Source: Taibaiella soli (GTDB taxonomy: Bacteria > Bacteroidota > Bacteroidia > Chitinophagales > Chitinophagaceae). Taken from it: 64,000 nucleotides of DNA. Numbering within the stretch: the first letter of the stretch is position 1; each line of letters begins with the position of its first letter. Shown here one piece after another: positions 9,176 to 17,988 of this stretch. Position numbers and translations under genes: made by a program. The stretch lies in contig NZ_QKTW01000003.1 in the NCBI RefSeq assembly GCF_003236175.1, positions 62,001-126,000 of the forward strand, given 5' to 3'. Below the pieces are notes generated by a model. The model searched no databases. It was not told where the DNA came from and saw only the letters and a list, made by a program, of their open reading frames with translations.

Positions 9176-9841
9176 ATGAGCATTCCTACAAAAGAGCTAT
9201 TGACCCTTCTGATTGCGCTCGGTTGTAACACCGCATTTGCGCAGCAACAAGTTCCTGATCAAGACCCGGAATCAAACACGACCAGCACAGCTCTTGTTTT
9301 CTCTCAGAAAACGCCTGTTCACAAAAACACACTTTCGTACAGCCACACCGACATGAATGGTTATTCGGGCCCAGGACTTAATTATGACCGCATTATTGAT
9401 CGCAGCGGTAAATGGGCTATCAACGCCACTGTAGGTATCGGCTACCGTAATAATGACGCCAGTAAAAATTTTCAGGTAGCACCGTTCAAGGGCGTGTGCT
9501 TTCTCATTGCTGGTGTGCGTTATGAACTGACAAAACCAACGTCACGCTGGCACTATTCTGTCATGGCTGCGCTCGCCGCGGGAAAAGGGCAACCAATGAG
9601 CAGCTGGTCGCATGATACGCAGTCGGAAGCCAATGGCATTGAAAGTACGACGTACACGTTTCATCCTTATTCCATGTTTGGCGCCATGTTTACGCAGTCT
9701 GTTAGTTTTGACATTACCAAACGACTACAGGTGGGCGGAGATCTCGGTATCGGACATTTTTTCAGTGAGCAATCATACAACCAGCCAACACACAGTAAAA
9801 TTATGCTGCAAGGCAGTTTCCGTATCGGATTTAAATTTTAA
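9176..9841 (+). CDS. predicted outer-membrane beta-barrel protein
   Basis: The protein has 221 residues. ATG at 9176 is chosen because it is followed by a signal peptide ending CNTAFAQQQ. The mature part shows alternating beta-strand patterns (NYDRIIDRSGKWAINATVGI, LQVGGDLGIGHFF) and ends in a terminal strand GSFRIGFKF with C-terminal Phe, typical of outer-membrane barrels. No specific family was recognised. It is monocistronic, with a shared terminator hairpin downstream. Confidence 0.65.
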   Translation: MSIPTKELLTLLIALGCNTAFAQQQVPDQDPESNTTSTALVFSQKTPVHKNTLSYSHTDMNGYSGPGLNYDRIIDRSGKWAINATVGIGYRNNDASKNFQVAPFKGVCFLIAGVRYELTKPTSRWHYSVMAALAAGKGQPMSSWSHDTQSEANGIESTTYTFHPYSMFGAMFTQSVSFDITKRLQVGGDLGIGHFFSEQSYNQPTHSKIMLQGSFRIGFKF

Positions 9842-9914
9842 CCAGCCCCTTTAACCCGCATGTTAGATGCCAGCGGTCAGATGCTGGTTTTATTACTAAA
9901 TTCAATAACAATAA

Positions 9915-9943
9915 AAAACGGAGTGCAGATTGCACTCCGTTTT
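9915..9943. terminator. bidirectional rho-independent terminator
   Basis: A perfect 13-bp stem (arms around AACGGAGTGCA / TGCACTCCGTT, loop GAT) with A and T tracts on its two sides lies between the convergent barrel gene and the carboxylase gene. Confidence 0.85.
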
Positions 9944-9966
9944 CTGTATAACGAGAATCGTATTTA

Positions 9967-11595
9967 TTAAACCTGAAATACGCCTTCTTTCCATTCTTTC
10001 ACCACAGGAGCATGGTTGGCGGCGTTGATACCTTCAGAGATGACACGACGCGTTTCCCCCGGATCAATGATTTCATCCACCCACAAGCGTGCCGCCGCGT
10101 AGTAAGAAGAAGTCTGGCTCGCATAACGGTCCGTGATTTCTTTCAGCATTGCTTTTTCTTTCTCTGGGTCGATGGTTTCGCCTTTTGCTTTCAGCGAAGC
10201 TACCTGAATCTGCAACAACGTTTTTGCAGCTTGTTCACCGCCCATTACCGCAATCTTCGCATTTGGCCATGCGTAGATAAAACGTGGATCATAAGCTTTA
10301 CCACACATTGCATAGTTGCCTGCGCCGTATGAGTTACCAATTACGATAGTGATTTTTGGAACCACAGAGTTCGCAACAGCGTTCACCAGTTTCGCACCAT
10401 CTTTGATGATGCCTGCATGTTCACTGCGACTACCCACCATAAAGCCGGTTACGTCCTGCAGGAATACCAGTGGAATTTTTTTCTGGTTACAATTCTGAAT
10501 AAAGCGAGCTGCTTTGTCAGCGCTGTCGTTGTATATAACGCCACCCAATTGCATTTCGCCTTTACCACTTTTAATGATCTTACGTTGGTTTGCTACGATA
10601 CCAACTGCCCAGCCGTCAATGCGCGCATAACCGCACACAATGGTCTTGCCGTAGTCTTCTTTAAATTGATCCAGCTCAGAATTGTCCACGATGCATTTGA
10701 TCACCTCTACAACATCGTAAGGTTTGTTGTTTTCAATACTTACAATGCCATAAATATCTTTCGGGTCTTTGCTTGGTTCTTTCGGTTTTGCACGATCAAA
10801 ACCAGCGCGTGGTTGTTCACCGATTTTATCAATGATGCGGCGCACCTGATCCAGGCATTCCGCTTCTGTGTCAAATTTATAATCAGCAATACCACTGATC
10901 TCTGTATGTGTTTTCGCACCACCGAGCGTCTGAATATCCACATCTTCACCGATCGCCGCTTTTACAAGGTAAGGGCCGGCAAGGAAGATAGAACCGTTAC
11001 CCTCTACCATCAGCGTCTCATCACTCATGATCGGAAGGTATGCACCGCCTGCTACACAACTGCCCATTACGGCTGCAATCTGCGTAATGCCCATTGCGCT
11101 CATCACTGCATTGTTGCGGAAGATGCGACCGAAGTGTTCTTTGTCAGGGAAAATTTCATCTTGCATTGGCAGGAAAACGCCTGCGCTGTCTACGAGGTAG
11201 ATTACAGGTAAATGGTTTTCCATCGCGATCTCTTGCAGGCGAAGATTTTTCTTTCCGCTGATCGGGAACCATGCACCGGCTTTTACTGTATTGTCATTGG
11301 CAATGATCATACACTGGCGGCCGCTCACGTAGCCTAACCCGCCAACGGTACCACCTGCAGGACATCCGCCTTGCTCGGCGTACATTTCCCAGCCAGCGAA
11401 TGAACCGATCTCGGTAAATTCAGTGCCCTTGTCTATCAAATATTGAATGCGCTCACGCGGCGTCATTTTCCCTTTTTCACGAGCTTTCTCAATGGCTTTT
11501 TTTCCGCCACCGAGGCTGATCTGAGCATGTCTCTGTTTCATCTGGCTAGTGGCCAGGCGCATTGCGTCTTCGTTTTTGTTGAATTCCAGGTCCAT
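9967..11595 (-). CDS. acyl-CoA carboxylase carboxyltransferase (beta) subunit, methylcrotonoyl-CoA carboxylase-like
   Basis: The protein has 542 residues, the usual length for the beta chain of biotin-dependent acyl-CoA carboxylases. It transfers CO2 from carboxybiotin to an acyl-CoA. Both crotonase-like halves are present: the N-terminal half has GGTVGGLGYVSGRQCMIIAN and MGSCVAGGAYLP, the C-terminal half has FLQDVTGFMVGS and IGNSYGAGNYAM. The segment GSIFLAGPYLVKAAIGE is closer to methylcrotonoyl-CoA carboxylases than to propionyl-CoA carboxylases, which suggests leucine catabolism. ATG at 11595 is preferred to a TTG eight codons upstream. The biotin-carrying alpha chain is not in the window. 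Confidence 0.88.
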   Translation of the reverse strand: MDLEFNKNEDAMRLATSQMKQRHAQISLGGGKKAIEKAREKGKMTPRERIQYLIDKGTEFTEIGSFAGWEMYAEQGGCPAGGTVGGLGYVSGRQCMIIANDNTVKAGAWFPISGKKNLRLQEIAMENHLPVIYLVDSAGVFLPMQDEIFPDKEHFGRIFRNNAVMSAMGITQIAAVMGSCVAGGAYLPIMSDETLMVEGNGSIFLAGPYLVKAAIGEDVDIQTLGGAKTHTEISGIADYKFDTEAECLDQVRRIIDKIGEQPRAGFDRAKPKEPSKDPKDIYGIVSIENNKPYDVVEVIKCIVDNSELDQFKEDYGKTIVCGYARIDGWAVGIVANQRKIIKSGKGEMQLGGVIYNDSADKAARFIQNCNQKKIPLVFLQDVTGFMVGSRSEHAGIIKDGAKLVNAVANSVVPKITIVIGNSYGAGNYAMCGKAYDPRFIYAWPNAKIAVMGGEQAAKTLLQIQVASLKAKGETIDPEKEKAMLKEITDRYASQTSSYYAAARLWVDEIIDPGETRRVISEGINAANHAPVVKEWKEGVFQV

Positions 11596-11616
11596 CTGGG
11601 TAAAAAATTTGCCTGA

Positions 11617-11646
11617 CAAAAGTAGCCATCAATTGCCAATTGTCAA
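11617..11646 (-). promoter_or_regulatory. Bacteroidota-type promoter for the carboxylase gene
   Basis: Read on the minus strand there is a TTG at 11646-11644, then 19 bp, then TACTTTTG at 11624-11617. This fits the Bacteroidota -33/-7 consensus and gives a short leader before the ATG at 11595. Confidence 0.6.
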
Positions 11647-11693
11647 TTTTCGCTTAGTATTTATCAAACTTGAATTATTATATTTATGTATAT

Positions 11694-12845
11694 ATGCCGA
11701 AATCACTAGTCCTTACCACCTTTTTTCTGTTCACTGCTTTGCTGTCTTTTGCCCAGATAGACAGCGCTAAAACCTCCGTGCAGGCAGACACCGCTAAAAA
11801 GAAGGTGTCGAAGTTCGATAGCTTTAACCAGAAAGCGGAAAACCTGTTCAAGTATATCCCTGTTCCGTTATATTCTTATTCGAGTGAGGCTGGCAATATT
11901 TTTGGTCTGGCAAAATTTAACCTGATTCATTTATCGAAAAAAGATACGCTGTCCAAACCTTCGAAAATTTCGGAAGTAGTAAGCTGGTCAACAAAAGGAA
12001 GAATCAATGCATCGGTTTCGACAGAGCTAAGCATGCATCATGATAATATTCTGGTGAATGGGTATGTCAATTACAAAAAGCAACCAGAATATATATTGGG
12101 TATTGGTAACGATGTATCGCTTGATAGTGCGCATCAGGTGCAGTATGATCGTTTTCAGTTTGTGGCCAATCCGATGTTTAAAGTGAAGCCGCATTTATAC
12201 GTTGGCGTTGCATTTCAACTGGCAGATTATTTCTCCATTAAACCAGATAGCAATAGCTTTCTCATACGTGATAATGTAACGGGTGTAAACGGTGGTTTTG
12301 AAATTGGTTTGGGTATTGCGGCCGCGTATGATACACGCGATAACCGTTATAATCCCTCAAAAGGTGTATTTGTATTTACCAACTTTCTCGGTTTTCCCAG
12401 CTTTCTCGGCAGTCATTATCAATTCTCTAAATTCCAGCTCGACTGCCGTAAATATTTTAATCCATGGCTGAAACATGTAATCGCGATACAAGCCTATACT
12501 AGTGCATCAGGTGGGGATGTGCCGTTTTATGAATTATCGCTGCTCGGCGGTGATAGCAGAATGCGTGGTTACTATCAGGGGGCAATCCGTGATAAAGTAC
12601 TGGTGGACGGACAAGTGGAATACCGTATGCCGGTGTGGAATATTTTCGGTGTTACCGGATTCATCGGTACGGGTAGAGTAGCAGACATGTATTCGCATCT
12701 TTCACTCGATGGTTTTTATCTTTCTTATGGTGGCGGTATCCGCATCAGGGTTGATTCAAAAAACAATACTAATCTTCGTTTTGATATGGGCTTTGGACCA
12801 CACGGCGTAAGTGGTTTCTACATCAACTTTGCAGAAGCATTCTAG
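11694..12845 (+). CDS. Omp85-superfamily surface antigen (BamA/TamA C-terminal barrel-like)
   Basis: The protein has 383 residues, starting at ATG 11694 just before a signal peptide ending LLSFAQ. The body is a bacterial surface antigen barrel: YDTRDNRYNPSKGVFVFTNF marks the characteristic strand pair, and LLGGDSRMRGYYQGAIRDK carries the GG...RGY element of the Omp85 loop 6. The last residue is Phe. There are no POTRA domains, so it is a short patatin-less, POTRA-less member. It presumably sits in the outer membrane; its cargo is unknown. It is divergent from the carboxylase gene. Confidence 0.8.
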   Translation: MPKSLVLTTFFLFTALLSFAQIDSAKTSVQADTAKKKVSKFDSFNQKAENLFKYIPVPLYSYSSEAGNIFGLAKFNLIHLSKKDTLSKPSKISEVVSWSTKGRINASVSTELSMHHDNILVNGYVNYKKQPEYILGIGNDVSLDSAHQVQYDRFQFVANPMFKVKPHLYVGVAFQLADYFSIKPDSNSFLIRDNVTGVNGGFEIGLGIAAAYDTRDNRYNPSKGVFVFTNFLGFPSFLGSHYQFSKFQLDCRKYFNPWLKHVIAIQAYTSASGGDVPFYELSLLGGDSRMRGYYQGAIRDKVLVDGQVEYRMPVWNIFGVTGFIGTGRVADMYSHLSLDGFYLSYGGGIRIRVDSKNNTNLRFDMGFGPHGVSGFYINFAEAF

Positions 12846-12957
12846 TATCGGCGATTTAGAATTTGAGATTTGCGAGCTAAAATCAAAGATGAGAAAATAG
12901 CCTTCGGCGATTTTAGCGGATCACAACTTTTTGTTTTTGACTTTTACATTTGATAAA

Positions 12958-12994
12958 AAAGAGAAGCTCCTACAGCTTCGTGGAGCTTCTCTTT
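12958..12994. terminator. bidirectional terminator hairpin
   Basis: A stem AAAGAGAAGCTCC / GGAGCTTCTCTTT with an 11-nt loop, preceded by A residues and followed by T residues, lies between the convergent Omp85-like gene and a T9SS protein gene. Confidence 0.8.
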
Positions 12995-13010
12995 GTGTGA
13001 AAGAAATGGA

Positions 13011-13955
13011 CTAGTACTTCATCAGTTTTACCACTTCATGATCGCCAGTTGAAGATTGGATGTTTAGCAAATACATACCGGCAGCGAGTGAAGACATGTC
13101 TGCAATTTTAACCGTGCCTTCATCATCTATCGGTACCTGTACAATCTGGCCGAGCATAGAGGTTATCGAGCAAGTACTTTTTACATCGGAGGTTTGAATG
13201 GTCACACTGCCTGTTGTTACGGTCGGGTAGACAGTTGCATGGCCGTCGGCATCAGTGGTGATATTCAACGTTGCTACTTTAGAATCAGTTAAGTAGCCAT
13301 TGTAATCTGTGGTGACGATCCTGTAATAAACCTTGGCTTGCGTTGGCAACGCCTGATCTATGTAGTCGTAAGTGTGCGTAGTAGTGCTGTTGTCATTTTG
13401 CGGATTGTATTTTGAAAGTTCCTGCCAGTCGATAGCGTTAAGACTGCGTTGTACGGAGAAATAATTGATGTTTTCTTCCTGGGCGGTTATCCATTGTATA
13501 TCGGCCGTAGTTGCAGATCTCCGATACACATTGAAGGACACCATTTGTACTGGCAAAGGCGATGCAATCAAACATTGAATCGTGTCATTGCCGATGAGAA
13601 ATTTGATAATAGCTCCGGCCAGCGAATTCAGTGAAATATTGTTCGTATTGGCATTGCAAGAGCCGCCACCACCTTGACCGGAGGTATCTTTAAATACGTC
13701 GATAAGTGTATTGTTGGTGGCTATCTGCTGGAATGCATATTTGCTTACTTTATTTCCGCCAAGACCTGGAACGTAGACAATTTTTGTCGAGTCGAGAAGA
13801 GTCGTTGAGATTGGACTCGCCCATTGGATGTAGATACAAAAGTTATTACTGGTAATAGATGCTCCGGTTGGGCAAGGAATTTGTGCCCATGCTGCATTCA
13901 TATAGATGCAGAGTAGTATTGTCAGCAAGGCTGACAACTGGATGCTGCGTTTCAT
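13011..13955 (-). CDS. secreted protein with T9SS type A sorting domain
   Basis: The protein has 314 residues starting at ATG 13955, directly before a signal peptide ending NAAWAQ; in-frame codons further upstream are not believed. The middle has a fibronectin-like stretch (SFNVYRRSATTADIQWITAQ) common next to T9SS sorting domains. The C-terminal ~80 residues form the sorting domain (YPTVTTGSVTIQ ... SSLAAGMYLLNIQ ... EVVKLMKY), which sends the protein across the outer membrane. The N-terminal ~150 residues match nothing recognised, so the surface function is unknown. Confidence 0.8.
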   Translation of the reverse strand: MKRSIQLSALLTILLCIYMNAAWAQIPCPTGASITSNNFCIYIQWASPISTTLLDSTKIVYVPGLGGNKVSKYAFQQIATNNTLIDVFKDTSGQGGGGSCNANTNNISLNSLAGAIIKFLIGNDTIQCLIASPLPVQMVSFNVYRRSATTADIQWITAQEENINYFSVQRSLNAIDWQELSKYNPQNDNSTTTHTYDYIDQALPTQAKVYYRIVTTDYNGYLTDSKVATLNITTDADGHATVYPTVTTGSVTIQTSDVKSTCSITSMLGQIVQVPIDDEGTVKIADMSSLAAGMYLLNIQSSTGDHEVVKLMKY

Positions 13956-14392
13956 TTTGAAGAAATTTTCGGGGTACTGCTCGAATGAAAATTTTTTAAA
14001 ATAGATAGTTATCGGTACGCCAAAGCGAACGATCATAGACAAACATTGGTGATCATACGATAATGTCCGAGAAGGTGCTTTCGTAATCGGAACAAGACAT
14101 GAATGAAAACGGTTGCAGGCGCAACAAGGCTTCAAGCATCAGCGGTGCTGTGTGCGGTCTCAATAACTGGTCGGGGTAACACAATATTTTCTTCCTTGAA
14201 AAATATTGTTGCTTTCGTTCATGTAGCATTGCGGCTTTCTACGCAATCCAACTGTAATTTGACTGCAATATATACACATGTATTGTTTTTTGATGCAAAT
14301 GAGATGTTAACATCGGTAAAAAACGATAAGGCCGCTGCGATCCGCAGCGGCCTTATCGTTCACGACCAACTTCCCCTTATGGTTTCTTGATT
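13956..14392. other. intergenic region
   Basis: Apart from the strong hairpin at its far end, this AT-rich stretch shows no convincing gene. A 95-codon plus-strand frame at 14103 has no homology-like features and runs into the terminator, so it is dismissed. The promoter of the T9SS gene at 13955 must lie here. Confidence 0.45.
14322..14360. terminator. very strong perfect hairpin (terminator)
   Basis: A perfect 18-bp inverted repeat (arms starting AACGATAAGGCCGCTGCG, loop ATC) lies just downstream of the minus-strand gene ending at 14393. It is GC-rich in the middle and flanked by A/T. Confidence 0.75.
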
Positions 14393-14797
14393 TTAGACAT
14401 CATTATTTGGCGTGTAGTCGTCGTCTTTTTTAGATTCGTCTTCTTCAGTTTTCTTAGATTTTGTTCTCATGTGAGCATAGTCAGATTCGTTGCGCAATTT
14501 TTCGTCCAGTGCATCTTTACCAGATGCATAACCTGTACCTACGCAGCCACCTGAACCTGGTGCTGTAGCGCCTTCGTAAGAGATGTTGGTGCCGGTATTG
14601 GCATAACCTGAAGAGTGACGATTGTGTGGGTCCGCATGGGCTGTAGGACTCCTCCACAGAGAAGCAGCGTATAATGCACCACTTCTTTTTTTCTTTTCTT
14701 TCGCAGAATTATCGCCTGGTACGGGAGGGATGTTATTGCCTTCCAGAGGTATATTTCCGCTATCAAAATGCAAATCCATAAATGACTGTTTACGCAT
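14393..14797 (-). CDS. hypothetical small hydrophilic protein
   Basis: The protein has 134 residues from ATG 14797. It is highly polar and low in complexity: a Pro-rich segment (IPLEGNNIPPVPGDN), a Gly/Ser-rich middle, and an acidic/Lys C-terminus (TEEDESKKDDDYTPNN). There is no signal peptide or membrane helix and no recognised family. A strong terminator follows. The clear start, stop and terminator support a real gene, but the function is unknown. Confidence 0.5.
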   Translation of the reverse strand: MRKQSFMDLHFDSGNIPLEGNNIPPVPGDNSAKEKKKRSGALYAASLWRSPTAHADPHNRHSSGYANTGTNISYEGATAPGSGGCVGTGYASGKDALDEKLRNESDYAHMRTKSKKTEEDESKKDDDYTPNNDV

Positions 14798-14928
14798 TAT
14801 CTGGAAAAGTGAATTGAATTAGATCCGATAGATAAAAATGAAATGCTGAGGGTCTGGCAAGATGCATAAGAGACTTGCTCTTTAAAGGTACGAAAAATAT
14901 ATATCTCCCATTCTTTATGCAGTAGGAA

Positions 14929-14987
14929 AACAGGCTGCCGTTGCAATCAAACAAGAGCGCCGCCAGCGATGTTGATGACAGCCTGTT
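14929..14987 (-). terminator. possible terminator, long-loop hairpin
   Basis: The arms AACAGGCTG and CAGCCTGTT are separated by ~41 nt, downstream of the minus-strand gene ending at 15011. The long loop makes this weak. Confidence 0.35.
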
Positions 14988-15010
14988 ATTATGTTAGAAG
15001 CAACAGGGCA

Positions 15011-15406
15011 TTACAAGTTCAGGGTAAATGCCTTGCGGCTGTCGGTATTTTCATTGATTAAAGTCACAAAATAGAGGCCTTTGGCTAAGCGGCTGATATC
15101 AAAAGCATTGTATTTAGTGCTTATAGTCTGGTTTACCACTTCCTTACCGTCAGCATTAGTTACGTGTACTTTCAGCGCATTAAAATCGCCGAGATTGTCA
15201 AAAAAAGCAAGGTTGTCTTTTACATGAAGATTAACGTAGGAGAGCGCGTTGGTGTTATTTACATACACCAGTTTTTTGTCGTTTGCAGAAGCCGGGTCGA
15301 TGGTGGCTGCATTTACTTTTACGTTTACAGACTGGGCCGTTGCTGACATTGCGAGCATCGTTGCGCAGAGAACGGCGATCAGACTGAAGAAGAATAGCTT
15401 TTTCAT
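15011..15406 (-). CDS. small secreted protein ending in a T9SS-like sorting domain
   Basis: The protein has 131 residues from ATG 15406, with a signal peptide ending MSATAQ. Almost the whole mature protein is one beta-sandwich. Its C-terminal part (VHVTNADGKEVVNQTIS, FDISRLAKGLYFVTLIN, KAFTLNL) follows the T9SS type A pattern, leaving little cargo. It may be a stand-alone sorting-domain-like protein. It was not assigned to a functional family. Confidence 0.6.
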   Translation of the reverse strand: MKKLFFFSLIAVLCATMLAMSATAQSVNVKVNAATIDPASANDKKLVYVNNTNALSYVNLHVKDNLAFFDNLGDFNALKVHVTNADGKEVVNQTISTKYNAFDISRLAKGLYFVTLINENTDSRKAFTLNL

Positions 15407-15614
15407 AACGGTGATTTTTTCTATCACAAAGCTATTTCTATGGTTGTTCTCCACCTTACCCCCTCTTGAGGGATTTGGATTATTTTAATACAAATCCCCC
15501 TCTTCGGGTTAGCAGCCGCTCTGGGCCTAACGTTTAAAGCTCAAAGCCGAAAGCCTAACGCTTGGTTTTAAGTTTTAAATTCTAAGTTCTAAGCTTTGTG
15601 CTTTCAGCCCAAGT
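15407..15614. repeat. intergenic AAGCTTTAAGC-type phrase repeat
   Basis: Between two minus-strand genes, 15525-15605 is made of degenerate short phrases (AAAGCTCAAAGCCGAAAGCC, then TTTTAAATTCTAAGTTCTAA). The same style recurs at 20716-20800 and 21245-21385. Confidence 0.45.
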
Positions 15615-16283
15615 TTATTTTTTAGTGGAGATGAATCCTTCCGCGCGCATCTGGTAAGAGATAACGCCGGCAATATCGTGAATCATTTTGTCGAGATTGT
15701 CTGGGTTGGATGAAGAAGTAGTACCGGCCCATATTAGCTTATTATCCTTTAAAGAAAAAACGCTGGTCTCTACATAATAGGTTTTACTTTCCTGATAATA
15801 ACCCGGACTGGAATACGAGGCATAGCTCATGCCGTAATAGCCGTAAAATCCGCCGTTATACGTATATGGGTTAACGCCGTACGGAGCGGCACCGTAAGGC
15901 ATCGCGTAGGCAGCCGAAACGCTTGTGGACCCGGGCACGTATTCTACCTTTTTGTTTACGTCAACCAATCGCATAACGATGGCGCCGTCTATTCCTTTTT
16001 CGGTGAATTTTTGTTTTAGTTTCTCCTCATTTTCGGGCGTCATATCTTTTACCATGAGCATCATGTAAGATGGATATCCTTTCCCTTTAAGCCTTTCTGT
16101 CAGCTGTTCTTCAACAGATCGTCGTGTACTTTCATTTTTCAATAAAGCAGCGATCATTATTTTGTTGAACGTAGTAGAATTAATCGTCACTGCAGGATCG
16201 CGCCAGCTGTTTTCTAATTTTGTAGATGGACTACAACCAGCCACTAGTGCGGCGGCGCACAGAATGAGTATTGATTTTTTCAT
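15615..16283 (-). CDS. lipoprotein, DUF4136-like
   Basis: The protein has 222 residues with a lipoprotein signal (LVAGC, Cys17). N-terminal SWRDPAVTINSTTFNKIMI and the later conserved segment VETSVFSLKDNKLIWAGTT are DUF4136-like. A Tyr/Gly/Pro-rich insertion lies around residues 123-165 (MPYGAAPYGVNPYTYNGGFY). It is expected on the periplasmic face of a membrane; the function is unknown. It stands alone. Confidence 0.65.
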   Translation of the reverse strand: MKKSILILCAAALVAGCSPSTKLENSWRDPAVTINSTTFNKIMIAALLKNESTRRSVEEQLTERLKGKGYPSYMMLMVKDMTPENEEKLKQKFTEKGIDGAIVMRLVDVNKKVEYVPGSTSVSAAYAMPYGAAPYGVNPYTYNGGFYGYYGMSYASYSSPGYYQESKTYYVETSVFSLKDNKLIWAGTTSSSNPDNLDKMIHDIAGVISYQMRAEGFISTKK

Positions 16284-16442
16284 GCAGTTATGTTGCGGGA
16301 AAGGTTATGAAATTAACGGGTTAGTACACACATGCTGTCATTTAGTGAACCGGAATTGCCGCTCAGTGCATGTGCTGTGGCTTTGTCTTTCTCTCCTGGA
16401 GCCGTTTTGAAACAGGCTCCCGTAAATTAGATTGGCTCGTTG

Positions 16443-16724
16443 CTAGTAGTAAGTTTTCAGCAGATAAGACTGGATATGGTCGACGTACGGATCCTTCACT
16501 GGTTCAAAACGATGGTCATTTTCATAGTTGCCATTTACCCACTGTCCATCTACCCTGCGTAAAAAATAGCGCGTCGGTATGTACGGTTCAGCAGGGTTGG
16601 CAGCATCATCCACATGGTAACTGATCACAAAACAATCGGCATCTTTGTCCAGATTGTAATGGCCCACGAGATTTAGATTTTCACTTACCTGGAGGTGAAG
16701 ATCATTAATGATGTTCGTACCCAT
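16443..16724 (-). CDS. hypothetical small protein
   Basis: The protein has 93 residues from ATG 16724, with no signal peptide, and is rich in aromatic and acidic residues (WVNGNYENDHRFEPVKDPYV). No family was recognised. It lies 61 bp downstream of the next minus-strand lipoprotein gene and may share its transcript. Confidence 0.5.
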   Translation of the reverse strand: MGTNIINDLHLQVSENLNLVGHYNLDKDADCFVISYHVDDAANPAEPYIPTRYFLRRVDGQWVNGNYENDHRFEPVKDPYVDHIQSYLLKTYY

Positions 16725-16785
16725 AAATTAGTATTTCTGCTAATTTAACGATTCGGGCATCATTGTCAAAATAAAAAAATGTGAA

Positions 16786-17265
16786 TTATTCGGACTTGAT
16801 AAACTCCTCTTTATCGTCCTGATTATAAAAACTTTGGAGGTTGAGGTGCTTCTCTACATAAGTGCGGAGCGCTTCTGAGCTGCCAAAATGTTCGCTCAGT
16901 TTTTCTGAAATTGGCATCAATGTAAACCGATTACCACCCGGATCGAGATTGATACGGTATAGATAGTAAGTCTGTGTGCTGTCGGAGAAAAGATTCATGA
17001 ACGTAGCACCTTTCACATCGGTAAGATAACCTGTGAAGTGAGCCGTATTGCCGGTAACGGAACGTTGAATGATTTTGTATTCTGTGGCGTTTTTTACCTC
17101 GACGGTATATTTATTGTACGTCTCATCTTCGCTGCCCCATTTGCCCACAAAGCGGTTATCCACAGGAATGGTAGGCAAACCAATCGGTACATGTGACTCA
17201 TACGGACAACCCATTAACACAACAGAACAAAAAGCCAGAATACCTAACGGCAGCAGATGTTTCAT
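16786..17265 (-). CDS. small lipoprotein of unknown function
   Basis: The protein has 159 residues with a lipoprotein signal ending VVLMGC (Cys20). The mature part is beta-rich, with a lipocalin-like beginning (FVGKWGSEDETYNKYTVEVK) and a repeated strand pattern through YYLYRINLDPGGNRFTLMPI. No family is assigned. A possible -7 element (TAAATTTG on the minus strand, 17313-17306) lies ~40 bp upstream, but no matching -33 element was found. Confidence 0.6.
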   Translation of the reverse strand: MKHLLPLGILAFCSVVLMGCPYESHVPIGLPTIPVDNRFVGKWGSEDETYNKYTVEVKNATEYKIIQRSVTGNTAHFTGYLTDVKGATFMNLFSDSTQTYYLYRINLDPGGNRFTLMPISEKLSEHFGSSEALRTYVEKHLNLQSFYNQDDKEEFIKSE

Positions 17266-17427
17266 GAAAAAACTAAAAAATAATAAAGTAAATCGCTCTA
17301 ATCAACAAATTTAGGCTTTTTAGCGCGCTCTTTTCTTAAAGAAATGTAAAGACTGTGTAATTAAAACAAATGTGTACATTTTTTATGGTTTGTTTTCCAT
17401 TATTTTACTGTACTAAAAGTAGATTTC

Positions 17428-17820
17428 ATGCAGACGCCTAATCATGCGATCAACTGGTTTGAAATTCCTGTAAGTGATTTTGACCGGGCAAAGAAATTCT
17501 ATGAATCCATTCTTGAATATGAGATGCCGGCGCGCGAAGTAAACGGCGTGCGGATGGCGTTTTTTTTATACGATGCCAGTCACGAAGGTCGTGGTGGAGC
17601 TATTGTCTATGATCCTTCATTTTATTTACCATCGGAAAATGGTGCACTGATCTATCTCAATTGTGAATCTGATTTGCAGCCTGTGCTTGATCAGGTTGAA
17701 AAAGCAGGCGGGGACATACTGCGGGGCAAAATTGCTGTTTCTGCAGATGCTGGTCTCGGTTACTGGGCGCTGATCCGTGATTCTGAAGGCAACAGGGTTG
17801 CCCTGCATTCAATGGCTTAA
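17428..17820 (+). CDS. VOC/glyoxalase-family protein
   Basis: The protein has 130 residues, one VOC module pair: N-terminal NWFEIPVSDFDRAKKFYESI is the classic first beta-alpha unit, and C-terminal ALIRDSEGNRVALHS is the matching metal-site strand. These small enzymes use a divalent metal for isomerisation, ring cleavage or lyase reactions, or bind antibiotics; the substrate cannot be inferred. It is monocistronic. Confidence 0.85.
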   Translation: MQTPNHAINWFEIPVSDFDRAKKFYESILEYEMPAREVNGVRMAFFLYDASHEGRGGAIVYDPSFYLPSENGALIYLNCESDLQPVLDQVEKAGGDILRGKIAVSADAGLGYWALIRDSEGNRVALHSMA

Positions 17821-17988
17821 CACATTCGACACACAATCGCTCTTTTACTATTTCTGTTTTACCAGACTTCGCAAAATGGCTGTACGTATCAATTTTAGAT
17901 AAGTACATCGATTCCTGAAAAAACCACACAAGTACTTCCCTAAATTCAAATAAGACGAACGTATCAATACATTTTTACATTACCTTTT

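Noticed and set aside
14103-14390. 95-codon plus-strand frame
   Set aside because: No signal, domain or coding-like composition; it ends inside the strong hairpin of the opposite gene.
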